From: Salinibacillus kushneri
Lineage (GTDB): Bacteria; Bacillota; Bacilli; Bacillales; Alkalibacillaceae
Length of the DNA stretch: 64,000 nt
Assembly (NCBI RefSeq): GCF_900111405.1
Contig: NZ_FOHJ01000003.1
Span: 62,001-126,000 of the forward strand
Direction of reading: 5' to 3'
Part shown: positions 1-9,447 of the stretch, piece by piece
Numbering within the stretch: position 1 is the first letter of the stretch
Layout of the letters: every line of letters starts with the position of its first letter
Position numbers and translations under genes: made by a program
The notes under the pieces: model-generated
Told to the model about the DNA's origin: nothing
Seen by the model: only the letters and a program-made list of their open reading frames with translations
Database searches by the model: none

Positions 1-353
1 GGCGCAGTCAGCTTATTGAACGTGCGGAAGTATATAAAGACGGCATTGCTATCGTAAAAGCAGAAGAAGGCGAAAAATATGGACCTATACTTATTGCACA
101 AGCAGCTGACACGTTATTAACAATGAGTGGAATTAAAGCGTCTTTCGTTATTTCTGAACGAGATGATGGTAGAATTGGAGTAAGTGCCCGTTCATTAGGT
201 GAAATCAATGTCCAAATTATTATGGAACAAATGAATGGGGGAGGGCATTTAACCAATGCTGCAACCCAATTAGAAGATACAGCTGTTCACGATGTAGAAG
301 AACAGTTAAAGGAAATCATAGATGATTATTTAGAAGGGAGAGACGACAAGTGA
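1..353 (+). CDS. gdpP: GdpP, c-di-AMP phosphodiesterase, C-terminal end (partial)
   Basis: The reading frame is open from the left edge and covers about 117 residues. It ends in the DHHA1 substrate-binding domain, recognisable by the QMNGGGH motif about 40 residues before the end. GdpP is a membrane-bound DHH/DHHA1 enzyme that hydrolyses cyclic di-AMP. Its membrane, PAS and GGDEF parts would lie left of the window. The stop codon overlaps the GTG start of rplI, as in the conserved gdpP-rplI-dnaC order of Bacillaceae, and this context supports the name. Confidence 0.9.
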   Translation, partial: RSQLIERAEVYKDGIAIVKAEEGEKYGPILIAQAADTLLTMSGIKASFVISERDDGRIGVSARSLGEINVQIIMEQMNGGGHLTNAATQLEDTAVHDVEEQLKEIIDDYLEGRDDK

Positions 354-796
354 AGGTCATTTTTAATAAAGATGTAAAAGGCAAAGGAAAAAAAGGCGAA
401 GTAAAAGATGTTGCTGAGGGCTATGCACGTAATTATTTATTAAAAAATAATTTAGCTGTGGAAGCAACAAAAGCTAACTTAAAAGCACTTGAAGCAAAAC
501 AAAACAAGCAGAAGCAGCTTGAGCAGGAAGAGTTAGAGGAAGCGAAAAAGCTTAAAGAGACACTAGCTAATCTTACTGTAGAATTAAAGGCTAAAGCAGG
601 AGATGGAGGCCGATTATTTGGTTCCATTACCAGTAAACAAATAGCTGATGAACTAAAGAAAACCCATAATATTAAAGTAGATAAAAGAAAAATCGAACTT
701 GATGAGCCAATCCGTGCATTGGGTTATACCAATGTTCCCGTTAAGCTCCATCAGGAGGTTACCGGAACCATTAAAGTACATGTTGGGGAAAAATAA
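350..796 (+). CDS. rplI: 50S ribosomal protein L9
   Basis: A 148-residue protein of the usual L9 length. It has the typical start [20 protein letters not shown] and the family stretch [12 protein letters not shown], followed by a lysine/glutamate-rich connecting helix and a globular C-terminal RNA-binding domain with the segment [11 protein letters not shown]9 binds 23S rRNA in the large subunit. It starts with GTG and overlaps the gdpP stop by 4 nt, so the two are translationally coupled. The replicative helicase follows after 30 nt. Confidence 0.97.
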   Translation: MKVIFNKDVKGKGKKGEVKDVAEGYARNYLLKNNLAVEATKANLKALEAKQNKQKQLEQEELEEAKKLKETLANLTVELKAKAGDGGRLFGSITSKQIADELKKTHNIKVDKRKIELDEPIRALGYTNVPVKLHQEVTGTIKVHVGEK

Positions 797-826
797 TTTT
801 TCCTCAGCTGAAAGGGGAAACTTGTT

Positions 827-2194
827 TTGAACGAGATATGGAATGATCGTACTCCACCTCATAATATAGAAGCAGAGCAAGCGGTTATTGGTGCTATATT
901 TTTAGAACCACAGGCAGTAGTTACAGCATCTGAAATCTTACTTCCAGAAGATTTTTATCGGGCCAGTCATCAAAAAATCTTTGAAATGATGCTTCAACTC
1001 TCAGATCGTGGAGAACCGATTGATCTTGTAACCATTACAACCCTTCTTCAAAATCAAAAACTGCTGGACGATATTGGTGGTGTGTCCTATTTAAGTGATT
1101 TAGCCAATTCGGTTCCAACAGCTGCAAATATCGAATATTATGCTAGAATCGTTGAGGAAAAATCAACACTAAGGCGATTAATTTCAGCAGCTACAAATAT
1201 TGTAAAAACAAGTTTTTCCGAGGAAGAAGAAGTAACAAATGTTTTAAATGATGCGGAAAAAAATATTTTAGAAGTTTCCAATCAAAAGAACTCGGGGAAA
1301 TTTAAAAATATTAAAGATGTTTTAATTGAAGTCTATGATAATATTGAGCAGCTGCACCATAATGATGCAGAAGTTACAGGTGTTGCTACGGGTTTTAAAG
1401 ATCTGGACAAGATTACTTCTGGTTTCCAAAATAATGATTTGATCATCGTTGCTGCTCGGCCCTCAGTTGGTAAAACGGCCTTTGCATTAAATATTGCTCA
1501 GAACGTGTCTGTTCAGACCAACGAGAATGTGGCCATCTTTAGTTTGGAGATGGGAGCTGAACAGTTAGTCATGCGTATGCTTTGTGCAGAGGGAAATATT
1601 GATGCACAGAGGCTAAGAACAGGAAGTCTAACAGCTGAAGACTGGGGTAAGCTTACGATGGCAATGGGAAGTCTATCAAATGCTGGTATTTATATTGATG
1701 ATACCCCAGGTGTAAAAGTAAATGAAATACGTTCCAAATGCCGCCGTTTAAAACAGGATGGTGGTCTTGGTATGGTTTTGATTGACTATTTACAGCTAAT
1801 CCAGGGAAGTGGAACGCGCAGTGGTGAAAACCGTCAACAGGAAGTTTCAGAGATTTCGAGACAATTAAAGGCTCTTGCCAGAGAACTGGAGGTACCTGTA
1901 ATCGCATTGTCTCAGTTATCCCGTGGTGTTGAACAAAGGCAGGATAAAAGACCAATCATGTCAGATATCCGTGAATCCGGAAGTATCGAGCAGGATGCCG
2001 ATGTTATAGGCTTCTTATATCGTGATGACTACTATAATCGAGAGGATTCAGAGAAAGAGAACATTATAGAGATTATTATTGCCAAGCAGAGAAATGGCCC
2101 GGTGGGTACAGTAGAGCTGGCATTTGTAAAAGAATATAATAAATTTGTGAATTTAGATCAGAGGTATAATGAAGAAGATATACCTCCAGCCTAG
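827..2194 (+). CDS. dnaC: Replicative DNA helicase (DnaB family)
   Basis: A 455-residue hexameric replicative helicase, named DnaC in Bacillus and DnaB in E. coli. The N-terminal DnaB domain covers roughly residues 1-150. The RecA-like domain has Walker A ARPSVGKTAFAL near residue 208, Walker B VLIDYLQLI and the QLSRGVEQR element. The start is TTG at 827, chosen because AAAGGGGA lies 8 nt upstream and the protein then begins just before the conserved PPHNIEAEQAVIG stretch. It unwinds DNA at the replication fork. A strong terminator follows at once. Confidence 0.97.
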   Translation: MNEIWNDRTPPHNIEAEQAVIGAIFLEPQAVVTASEILLPEDFYRASHQKIFEMMLQLSDRGEPIDLVTITTLLQNQKLLDDIGGVSYLSDLANSVPTAANIEYYARIVEEKSTLRRLISAATNIVKTSFSEEEEVTNVLNDAEKNILEVSNQKNSGKFKNIKDVLIEVYDNIEQLHHNDAEVTGVATGFKDLDKITSGFQNNDLIIVAARPSVGKTAFALNIAQNVSVQTNENVAIFSLEMGAEQLVMRMLCAEGNIDAQRLRTGSLTAEDWGKLTMAMGSLSNAGIYIDDTPGVKVNEIRSKCRRLKQDGGLGMVLIDYLQLIQGSGTRSGENRQQEVSEISRQLKALARELEVPVIALSQLSRGVEQRQDKRPIMSDIRESGSIEQDADVIGFLYRDDYYNREDSEKENIIEIIIAKQRNGPVGTVELAFVKEYNKFVNLDQRYNEEDIPPA

Positions 2195-2229
2195 AAACCT
2201 ACTCTTTATGGATAGGTTTCTTTTTTTAT
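2193..2229 (+). terminator. Rho-independent terminator after dnaC
   Basis: A perfect 9-bp stem (AGAAACCTA with TAGGTTTCT) and an 11-nt loop, followed by a run of T. It overlaps the dnaC stop codon. Confidence 0.85.
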
Positions 2230-2780
2230 TCATTATAGCGTTTGGTTTTATTGTAGGAGATCATGATTGTTTTTTGGAAGAAGCAGATTGAAACAAAATT
2301 AAAAAAGGAATTCATGGCATATGTAAACTAAAAACAGATTAATAAATAAAACGCATGTTGAAATAATTTATTACAGGATCAATGATAGAAGCATCCGTTC
2401 AATCTTTTTAAAAAGACGACAAATCATTTAGAGAATAGGATTAAAAAATTTTAAAACAGGCCTAATAGGCTGCTTACTCTACATAAATAACATTAATTGA
2501 GGCTCAATGATTGTAAACAGTGATTCATTCCGGATAATGGTACCTGATTCGTTTTGTTTTGGATTAATAATCTAAATTCCAGCATAATCTTATGTAAGTT
2601 TTTTATCAACGGCTTATTTAGTCTAATCCCACGTGTCGCCTCTATATTTTCCCATCCAGCTACAGGGATTGGAGACCCCGCTGATTTAGCCAGATAACCT
2701 ATGTTCTGGAAAGTTGATCTTCATATCGTTCCGGCAAATGTTTTATAATCAGGGTTGATTATTCATATACTAATAATAAA
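2230..2780. other. Long intergenic region between dnaC and purA
   Basis: About 550 bases without a convincing gene. On the minus strand a frame stays open for about 75 codons (2493-2720) but has no suitable start or ribosome binding site, and I do not recognise its product. It may be a gene relic or chance. The rest is AT-rich with no clear structure. Confidence 0.4.
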
Positions 2781-2787
2781 TGTAAGC

Positions 2788-2830
2788 AATTTTCGAATAA
2801 AAATTAACTAATAAACCATAATGTTCGGAT
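2788..2830. promoter_or_regulatory. Candidate PurR operator (two PurBoxes)
   Basis: Two inverted CGAA-type boxes precede purA. One is on the plus strand around 2790-2801 (core CGAAT). The better one is on the minus strand around 2819-2830 (AATCCGAACATT, one mismatch to AWWWCGAACWWT). The cores are 24 nt apart, which matches the spacing of paired PurBoxes in Bacillus purine genes. The first box is weak. Confidence 0.5.
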
Positions 2831-2835
2831 TTAAC

Positions 2836-2865
2836 TTGACGGAGATTATCTGACATTGGTAGAAT
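2836..2865 (+). promoter_or_regulatory. Sigma-A-type promoter of purA
   Basis: TTGACG at 2836 and TAGAAT at 2860 with an 18-bp spacer, placed just downstream of the candidate PurBoxes. Confidence 0.55.
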
Positions 2866-2906
2866 AAGCATGGATATTAGAGTGGTTATTTTTTGGGGGT
2901 GTGTTG

Positions 2907-4208
2907 ATGACAACAGCAGTAGTAGTAGGAACGCAATGGGGAGATGAAGGAAAAGGGAAAATTACAGACTTTTTATCGAAGCAGGCACAAATGGTTGCTC
3001 GCTATCAGGGAGGGAATAATGCTGGTCACACCATTAAATTTAATGGAGATACCTATAAACTGCATTTAATTCCTTCAGGGATATTTTATGAAGATAAGAC
3101 TTGTGTAATGGGGAATGGACTTGTCATTAACCCTAAAGCACTTATTGAGGAAATGAATTACTTAAAAGAAAGATCCATTTCTCTGGACCATTTACGTATC
3201 AGTAACCGTGCTCATGTAATTTTGCCTTATCATATAAAGCTGGACGAGCTTCAGGAGCAGAGTAAAGGTGATTTAAAGATAGGGACTACGATGAAAGGCA
3301 TAGGACCGGCCTATTCAGATAAAGTAGGACGAACAGGAATTAGAATCGCTGATTTATTAGACAAAGATATCTTTTGGTCTAAGCTTAAGGCAAATGTGAA
3401 AGAGAAAAACCTTCTATTTGAAAAACTTTATGAGGCAGAACCTGTTCGTGCTGAAGACATTTTTGAAGAGTTCTATCCATATGGACAGCAAATCGCACCA
3501 TATGTTAGGGATACATCTGTGATTCTTAATGAAGCGGCTGATGAAGGACAGGATATCCTGTTTGAAGGTGCACAAGGCGTTATGCTGGATATTGACCAGG
3601 GTACGTATCCGTTTGTAACCTCATCTAATCCAACTGCAGGAGGTGTCACGATAGGCTCTGGTATAGGTCCTTCTAAAATCAATCGTGTAATGGGTGTGTC
3701 TAAAGCTTATACTACTCGCGTAGGTGATGGCCCATTTCCAACTGAGCTGCATGATGATATTGGTGATCAAATTAGAGAAGTGGGAAGAGAATACGGAACA
3801 ACAACCGGACGCCCAAGAAGAGTAGGATGGTTTGACGCAGTTGTAGTTGGTCATGCCAGAAGAGTGAGTGGAATTACGGATTTATCGTTAAACTCATTGG
3901 ATGTTCTTACAGGTTTAGATACGGTAAAGATTTGTGTAGCCTATCAGTATAAAGGGAAACGGATTGAAGAGTATCCAGCAAGCTTACAAGTGCTTTCTGA
4001 GTGTGAACCGATTTATGAGGAATTACCGGGCTGGAAGGAAGATATTAAAGGTGTTCGGTCTTTCGATGAGTTACCTGTGAATACACAAAATTATATTAAA
4101 AGAATCTCTGAATTAACGGATATTCCTATCGCTATTTTTTCTGTAGGACCTGATCGGACACAAACGATTGTTTTGAAGGATATCTATAAAGATGTAGCTG
4201 AACAGTAA
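2907..4208 (+). CDS. purA: Adenylosuccinate synthetase
   Basis: A 433-residue enzyme, the usual PurA length, that joins IMP and aspartate using GTP in the first AMP-specific step of purine synthesis. The N-terminal GTP-binding loop [11 protein letters not shown], the NNAGHT motif and the IMP-site segment [14 protein letters not shown] are all present. ATG at 2907 is preferred over the in-frame GTG at 2901 because the GGGGG ribosome binding site then has a 7-nt spacing. It is monocistronic, between its own promoter and a long hairpin, and is probably repressed by PurR. Confidence 0.96.
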   Translation: MTTAVVVGTQWGDEGKGKITDFLSKQAQMVARYQGGNNAGHTIKFNGDTYKLHLIPSGIFYEDKTCVMGNGLVINPKALIEEMNYLKERSISLDHLRISNRAHVILPYHIKLDELQEQSKGDLKIGTTMKGIGPAYSDKVGRTGIRIADLLDKDIFWSKLKANVKEKNLLFEKLYEAEPVRAEDIFEEFYPYGQQIAPYVRDTSVILNEAADEGQDILFEGAQGVMLDIDQGTYPFVTSSNPTAGGVTIGSGIGPSKINRVMGVSKAYTTRVGDGPFPTELHDDIGDQIREVGREYGTTTGRPRRVGWFDAVVVGHARRVSGITDLSLNSLDVLTGLDTVKICVAYQYKGKRIEEYPASLQVLSECEPIYEELPGWKEDIKGVRSFDELPVNTQNYIKRISELTDIPIAIFSVGPDRTQTIVLKDIYKDVAEQ

Positions 4209-4242
4209 TACCTTAAGAGCAAAGCAGATAAACGGAAAGGGT

Positions 4243-4289
4243 TTCATAAAAAGGATTGTCTTTTATCATAAGACGATCCTTTTTATGAA
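4243..4289 (+). terminator. Long hairpin terminator after purA
   Basis: A 20-bp stem with one G-T pair (arms 4243-4262 and 4270-4289) and a 7-nt loop. The distal arm contains a run of T. The size and symmetry suggest it acts in both directions or belongs to a repeat family. Confidence 0.7.
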
Positions 4290-4363
4290 GGCCCTCCTTT
4301 CATTACGATCTGCATCTTGGTATCTACATTGAAGGTCATTCCACTTCCGTTTCTCCTGAATGT

Positions 4364-4424
4364 TGTCTTTCATTGGCTTATGAAGGACATTCTCTCTACA
4401 CTTCTACTGTATTTTGTCCTTCAT
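4364..4424. repeat. Copy of the periodic GAAGGACA palindrome family
   Basis: TGTCTTTCAT (4364), ATGAAGGACA (4380) and TGTCCTTCAT (4415). The two minus-orientation motifs are 51 bp apart. The same layout is seen at 36630-36829 and 61523-61600. Confidence 0.6.
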
Positions 4425-4459
4425 TGGCCCCCTGTGTTATGAAGATTTGTACAAAACTA

Positions 4460-4489
4460 TTGTGCATGTCACTTAGTTTATGATATATT
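4460..4489 (+). promoter_or_regulatory. Promoter of tRNA-Phe
   Basis: TTGTGC and TATATT with an 18-bp spacer, the last base of the -10 box being 23 nt before the mature tRNA. Confidence 0.5.
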
Positions 4490-4512
4490 TTTATCATTGT
4501 CGCTTAATAAAG

Positions 4513-4585
<73 letters not shown>

Positions 4586-4598
4586 TCGTGAAGAAAAG

Positions 4599-4632
4599 GC
4601 AGGACCAACTGACAGGTTCTGCTTTTTTTTGC
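4599..4632 (+). terminator. Terminator after tRNA-Phe
   Basis: An 8-bp stem (GCAGGACC with GGTTCTGC, one G-T pair) followed by eight T. Confidence 0.75.
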
Positions 4633-4962
4633 TTATTATGCCCAGCTTATGGGCAGTTATCGACGATTTGAAGGGATACTTTTCCTTACTTTATGTAATA
4701 TTTTGGAGTTTAAACCTATTTGTTGTAATAAGATTGTCATATTCCATTGTCGAAAGATGCACGATAATAACGAATAAAAGCAGATGGAATGGCCATTAAG
4801 CCAGTATTTGTATAAAATTTACAATTATAATACAAGTATATTACATTTAGCCTATTACTATTTATATATCTAGTAATTTTATGATAGATTATGAGTATGC
4901 GAGTAATAGAAAATATAACCATCCATAGCAGATGTGAAAAATCTCTATAGGAGGAAGCGGTA

Positions 4963-6495
4963 GTGAGGATTCCATTTATGAAAAGAAAATCAAGTTTTAT
5001 GAATGACAAAATCATTTTTCTATTAGCTGTAGCTCTTTTTTTATCATTTAGTACGGTTCACGCAGAGACCACTACATTTCCTAAAGTCTATCATGTTTAT
5101 GTTTCAGGAGAACATATAGGAACAGTAGGAGATAAAGAAATCGTTGAATCCTTTTTAAACGAACAAATTGAAAAGGAAGAGAAAAACTACGATGGGTTAA
5201 ACCTGGGCGTGAACGAAAACATTACATACATATCAGAATATGCTTTTGAACCCACATTTAATAATGAAAAAGTTCTAAATCAGCTATTGGATAACGTCAC
5301 ATTTAGTGTTCAGGCACAAAAGCTAATAGTTGGTGAAGAAGAAATAGGATATTTTAAAAATAAAGAAACCATAAAAGAACTTTTAACAGCGTTTCAATCG
5401 AAATATATGAACGAGAAACAATTAAAGCAAGCGCAGGAAGAAAATCTATTAAATACTGAAGTAAAAGAAGATGAAGAAAATGCTTCCTCTAATGAAAAAA
5501 CAGAAGAGAATAATGAAAAGAAAGACCAGAAAGAGCTTTCAGCTGGTGATGCCAAAATTGTAGAAGTATCCCTATCTGAGGATATACATATTGAGGAAGA
5601 ACAAGTTCAGCCAAATGAACTGCTAACTGTAGAGCAAGGGCTAAAGCTGCTGGAAAAGGATACGAGTAAAGAAAAAGTACATATCATCCAGAAAGGCGAA
5701 GCTCTAAGAAGTGTTGCCAATGAATATGATTTGTCCATGGATGAAATATTTGATTTAAATCCAGATTTAGATTCAGATCAAATTTTGCAGGTTGGACAAG
5801 AAGTTCAGGTCATGGAAAAAGAACCTGTCGTTAACCTGATTACAGTAGTAGAAGAAGTGAAAGAAGAAGCAATCGATTTCGAAACCGAATATAAAAAAAC
5901 ATCTGATCTATATGTTGGAGAACAGGAAGTAAAACAACAGGGCAAAAAAGGAAAAAAGAAAGTACGTTATAAACTGGAAAAACAAAATGGGAAAGTAACG
6001 AAACGAACGGTTGTTGATGAGGAAGTTTTGGAAAAGCCAGTGGATAAATTGGTTTTAAAGGGAACAAAATCAAAACCGTCAGTTCAATCAAGCGGTGGTA
6101 CATCTGGTTCTGCTCGTGAAGGATCGGGTCAATTTCAGTGGCCGGCAGCAGGTGGAATCATCACAAGTTATATGGGACCACGAGGTGGCGGCTACCACAG
6201 TGGAATTGATATTTCTGGCGTAAGCAATCGAACCATTTATGCTGCAGCAGGTGGCGTTGTAACAACAGCGGGTTATCAGAATAATGGATACGGAAATCGG
6301 GTTGTCATTAAACATAAGAATGGTTATAAGACTACCTATAGTCATTTATCATCAATTAGTGTTAATAGTGGTCAAAACGTAAAAAAAGGACAACCAATTG
6401 GTGTAATGGGGGAAACAGGAAATTCAACAGGTGTTCATTTACATTTTGAAATCCTTTCAAACGGTTCGTATATAAACCCCATGTCTTATTATTAA
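4963..6495 (+). CDS. Secreted M23 peptidase with LysM and G5 domains
   Basis: A 510-residue exported cell-wall hydrolase. A signal peptide or anchor (about residues 13-35) is followed by a variable acidic region, a LysM peptidoglycan-binding domain (about 240-285), a G5 domain (about 290-370) and a C-terminal M23 metallopeptidase. The zinc site is visible as H412 and D416 (HSGID), H461 and HLH at 492-494. The GTG start at 4963 has TAGGAGGA 6 nt upstream. It probably cleaves peptide cross-bridges in peptidoglycan. It lies next to the WalRK operon, which controls cell-wall hydrolases in this group. A role in the WalR regulon is inference. Confidence 0.9.
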   Translation: MRIPFMKRKSSFMNDKIIFLLAVALFLSFSTVHAETTTFPKVYHVYVSGEHIGTVGDKEIVESFLNEQIEKEEKNYDGLNLGVNENITYISEYAFEPTFNNEKVLNQLLDNVTFSVQAQKLIVGEEEIGYFKNKETIKELLTAFQSKYMNEKQLKQAQEENLLNTEVKEDEENASSNEKTEENNEKKDQKELSAGDAKIVEVSLSEDIHIEEEQVQPNELLTVEQGLKLLEKDTSKEKVHIIQKGEALRSVANEYDLSMDEIFDLNPDLDSDQILQVGQEVQVMEKEPVVNLITVVEEVKEEAIDFETEYKKTSDLYVGEQEVKQQGKKGKKKVRYKLEKQNGKVTKRTVVDEEVLEKPVDKLVLKGTKSKPSVQSSGGTSGSAREGSGQFQWPAAGGIITSYMGPRGGGYHSGIDISGVSNRTIYAAAGGVVTTAGYQNNGYGNRVVIKHKNGYKTTYSHLSSISVNSGQNVKKGQPIGVMGETGNSTGVHLHFEILSNGSYINPMSYY

Positions 6496-6512
6496 AAACA
6501 GGAATCATGCTG

Positions 6513-6548
6513 GCAGAGTAATTTTATAAAAATTACTCTGCTATTTTT
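6513..6548 (+). terminator. Terminator after the M23 peptidase gene
   Basis: A 13-bp perfect stem (GCAGAGTAATTTT and its complement) with a 3-nt loop, then ATTTTTTC. Confidence 0.85.
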
Positions 6549-6620
6549 TCTTTATTCAGGAGATACAGGGGTCATCTTATATAATGGTTATGTTTAAAGC
6601 TTATTGTTGACTTTCTACCC

Positions 6621-6752
6621 GGTTGATTGGAGCAGAAGTGCACAGGACTACTGCTTGGAAGAGTGGTATACAGGAGATTTGCAAGGCGTATGCCGAGGAG
6701 GCTCCCAGGTCACCCGGGGAAAGCGAGAGCGCACTGGACGGGAATCAAAACC
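6621..6752. repeat. Dispersed Bacillaceae-type intergenic repeat (degenerate copy)
   Basis: A GC-richer block in AT-rich surroundings. It has imperfect terminal inverted repeats (GGTTGATT at the left, AATCAAAACC at the right) and internal words such as CCGAGGAGGCTC and GGAAAGCGAG. From memory these are typical of a widespread structured repeat in Bacillus-group genomes. The 61-codon frame across it (6604-6789) has no ribosome binding site and is not taken as a gene. It lies between a terminator and walR. Confidence 0.5.
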
Positions 6753-6900
6753 TATATTTAACAGAGCCTATATAATAAAAACAAAGTAGGACTTTCTGAT
6801 GTAGTTCGTTGATATAGAAAGACTTTTTATATTATTTACGATAAAATGTAAAATAGGATTATACACGCACGTAAAATGTGAATAAAGGATGTGAGATAGA

Positions 6901-7605
6901 GTGAGTCAAAAAGTCGTGGTTGTAGATGATGAGAAGCCCATTGCAGATATCCTGCAATTCAATCTGGAAAAAGAGGGATATTCTGTAGTGTGTGCTTATG
7001 ATGGTGATGAAGCTATTCAGATTATAAATGAAGAAAAGCCTGATTTAGTTTTACTTGATATCATGCTTCCAAATAAGGACGGAATGGAAGTTTGTCGTGA
7101 AATTAGAAAGCATTTAAGCATGCCTATCATCATGCTAACCGCTAAAGACTCGGAAATTGATAAGGTACTTGGTCTTGAATTAGGGGCTGATGATTATGTA
7201 ACCAAACCATTTAGTAACAGAGAGTTAATTGCAAGGGTAAAAGCTAATTTACGTCGTCATAAACAAGGAGATGAACAGCAGGTAGGCGAACATCAGAATA
7301 TCCAAATTGGGAAACTGGTGATTCATCCTGATGCTTATACTGTGACAAGAGATGGGGAGCAAATTGAGCTTACTCATCGCGAATTTGAATTGCTCTATTA
7401 CTTAGCTAGACACATTGGTCAGGTGATGACTCGCGAGCATTTACTCGAGACGGTCTGGGGCTATGACTATTATGGAGATGTACGAACGGTAGATGTTACA
7501 GTACGGAGATTACGGGAAAAAATTGAAGAGAACCCAAGCAGTCCGATGTGGATTGTAACGAGAAGAGGAGTAGGCTATTATTTACGCAATCCTGATCAGG
7601 AGTAA
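6901..7605 (+). CDS. walR: WalR, essential cell-wall response regulator
   Basis: A 234-residue OmpR-family regulator. The receiver domain (1-120) has the acidic pocket D9-D10 and phospho-acceptor D53 in LLDIMLP. The C-terminal winged helix (about 135-232) contains [14 protein letters not shown]. It starts with GTG. WalR controls cell-wall hydrolase and teichoic acid genes. It opens the walRKHIJ operon: walK starts 6 nt after the stop, and the later genes overlap one another. No clear tandem TGTWAH binding motif was found in its own upstream region. Confidence 0.96.
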   Translation: MSQKVVVVDDEKPIADILQFNLEKEGYSVVCAYDGDEAIQIINEEKPDLVLLDIMLPNKDGMEVCREIRKHLSMPIIMLTAKDSEIDKVLGLELGADDYVTKPFSNRELIARVKANLRRHKQGDEQQVGEHQNIQIGKLVIHPDAYTVTRDGEQIELTHREFELLYYLARHIGQVMTREHLLETVWGYDYYGDVRTVDVTVRRLREKIEENPSSPMWIVTRRGVGYYLRNPDQE

Positions 7606-7611
7606 TGTGAT

Positions 7612-9447
7612 ATGAAAAACAAAGTAAGCTTTTTTCAATCGGTTGGTTTAAAAATTATTCTTGTGTATATCTTCCTTTTGCTAATCACCATTGAATTGAT
7701 TGGTGTTTATTTTGATACAGAGCTTGAGCGAAATATGGAAAGAAACTTCCAAAATTCTATTGAAAATCGAATTCAATTGCTCACTTATAGCCTGGAAGAA
7801 GCATTTACGCGGGAGAGGACAGAAGAGGATCCCACTCTTCAGGCTGAAGTTCAGTCTATTTTATCCGAATTTGATTCTCAGGACATAACGGAATTACAAG
7901 TTATCGATAGCCAGATGAGAATAATTGGGACGACCAATCAATTTAATCGAAGCATCATTGGGAAGATTACCACAAGAGAGGATGTACAACGATTATTTTC
8001 ATTCCGTACACAACTGCCATACAGGAAAACCTATGATCAGGAAACAGGGACACGAACATTAACCAATACCATTCCGGTGTTCAATCAATCTGATGAAATT
8101 ATTGGAGCTATATTTGTTGAAGCAAGTATGGAAGACGTTTTTAACCAGCTTGACAGCATCACTAAAATCTTTATGAATGGTACGATTATTGCGCTATCGA
8201 TAACAGTGGTTATTGGTATTCTTGTCTCACGTACAATTACTAAACCTATCTCAGAGATGAGAAAGCAGGCCCATGTGGTGGCCGGAGGAGATTTTTCTAA
8301 AAAGGTCAATGTATATGCCATGGATGAAATTGGTCAGCTGGCTAATTCATTTAACCATATGACAGAGCGACTGAAGGAATCGTATGCCGATACAGAGGAA
8401 GAACGTCGTAAGCTAACCTCAGTTCTTTCTAATATGAATGAAGGGGTTATAGCTAGTAATCGTAAAGGTGAAATCATATTAATGAATGAGCAGGCTGGTA
8501 AATTTATTGGGGAATCCTTTGAAAAAATCAAAGGCCATAACGTTCTATCTGTGTTAGGGATTGAAGAAGATTTCACGAGTGTATCCGAGGTGGAGAATAA
8601 AGCGTCTGTCCTCATAGATTTTAGTAATGACCAGCAAACCTTACTCATCAAAGCAACGTTTTCCATCATTTATGATGAAACAGAAACTGTTAGCGGATTT
8701 ATTACGGTTCTAAATGATGTTACAGAAGAAGAAAAAATTGAACAGGATAGACGGGAATTTGTCGCCAATGTTTCCCATGAATTAAGAACACCCCTAACGA
8801 CTATGAGCAGCTATTTAGAGGCACTTACGGATGAGGATACCTTGAATAATCCTGATATTGCACCAAAATTTTTAAGTGTTACGCAGAACGAAACCGAACG
8901 AATGATTCGACTAGTGAATGATTTATTGCAGCTGTCTAAACTGGACAATGATGAAAACTACTTGCGAAAGGAAAAAGTTAATTTTATTAACTTTTTTCAC
9001 AACATTATTGACCGTTTTGAGATGAATAAATATGAGCAGGATTTATCCTTTGTCCGACGGCTACCAAATAAATCTTACTGGGTATGGATTGATAAGGATA
9101 AGATGACTCAGGTACTGGATAATGTTCTGTCCAATGCCATCAAGTATTCACCTGAAGGAGGAACCATTACGTGCAAAGTAGAAATCAAAAACAAGATGTT
9201 ACAGGTGAATGTTTCTGATCAGGGAGTTGGCATTCCGAAAGAGCAGGTGGATCGTATTTTTGATCGCTTCTATCGAGTGGACAAGGCAAGGTCAAGAAAG
9301 CTAGGAGGGACTGGTTTAGGTCTTGCTATTGCCAGGGAAATGATTGAAGCTCACGATGGAAGAATCTGGGCAGAAAGTAAGGAAGGTAAAGGGACAACAA
9401 TTAAGATTACTTTGCCTATGATGCATCAGAAGCGAGGTGATGCTTGA
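7612..9447 (+). CDS. walK: WalK, sensor histidine kinase
   Basis: A 611-residue membrane kinase with the full WalK layout: membrane segment about 13-31, an extracellular sensor domain, a second segment about 185-204, HAMP (205-257), PAS (about 265-370), and HisKA with the phosphorylated histidine H389 in NVSHELRTPLT. The HATPase domain shows N-box DNVLSNAIKYSP and G-boxes DQGVGIP and GGTGLGLAI. It phosphorylates WalR at division and wall-synthesis sites. Its stop codon overlaps the walH start. Confidence 0.96.
   Translation: MKNKVSFFQSVGLKIILVYIFLLLITIELIGVYFDTELERNMERNFQNSIENRIQLLTYSLEEAFTRERTEEDPTLQAEVQSILSEFDSQDITELQVIDSQMRIIGTTNQFNRSIIGKITTREDVQRLFSFRTQLPYRKTYDQETGTRTLTNTIPVFNQSDEIIGAIFVEASMEDVFNQLDSITKIFMNGTIIALSITVVIGILVSRTITKPISEMRKQAHVVAGGDFSKKVNVYAMDEIGQLANSFNHMTERLKESYADTEEERRKLTSVLSNMNEGVIASNRKGEIILMNEQAGKFIGESFEKIKGHNVLSVLGIEEDFTSVSEVENKASVLIDFSNDQQTLLIKATFSIIYDETETVSGFITVLNDVTEEEKIEQDRREFVANVSHELRTPLTTMSSYLEALTDEDTLNNPDIAPKFLSVTQNETERMIRLVNDLLQLSKLDNDENYLRKEKVNFINFFHNIIDRFEMNKYEQDLSFVRRLPNKSYWVWIDKDKMTQVLDNVLSNAIKYSPEGGTITCKVEIKNKMLQVNVSDQGVGIPKEQVDRIFDRFYRVDKARSRKLGGTGLGLAIAREMIEAHDGRIWAESKEGKGTTIKITLPMMHQKRGDA

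Noticed and set aside
2493..2720. 75-codon minus-strand gene between dnaC and purA
   Set aside because: There is no start codon near its beginning, no ribosome binding site and no recognised family; it may be chance or a relic.
6604..6789. 61-codon protein-coding frame
   Set aside because: It runs through a dispersed repeat and has no ribosome binding site.
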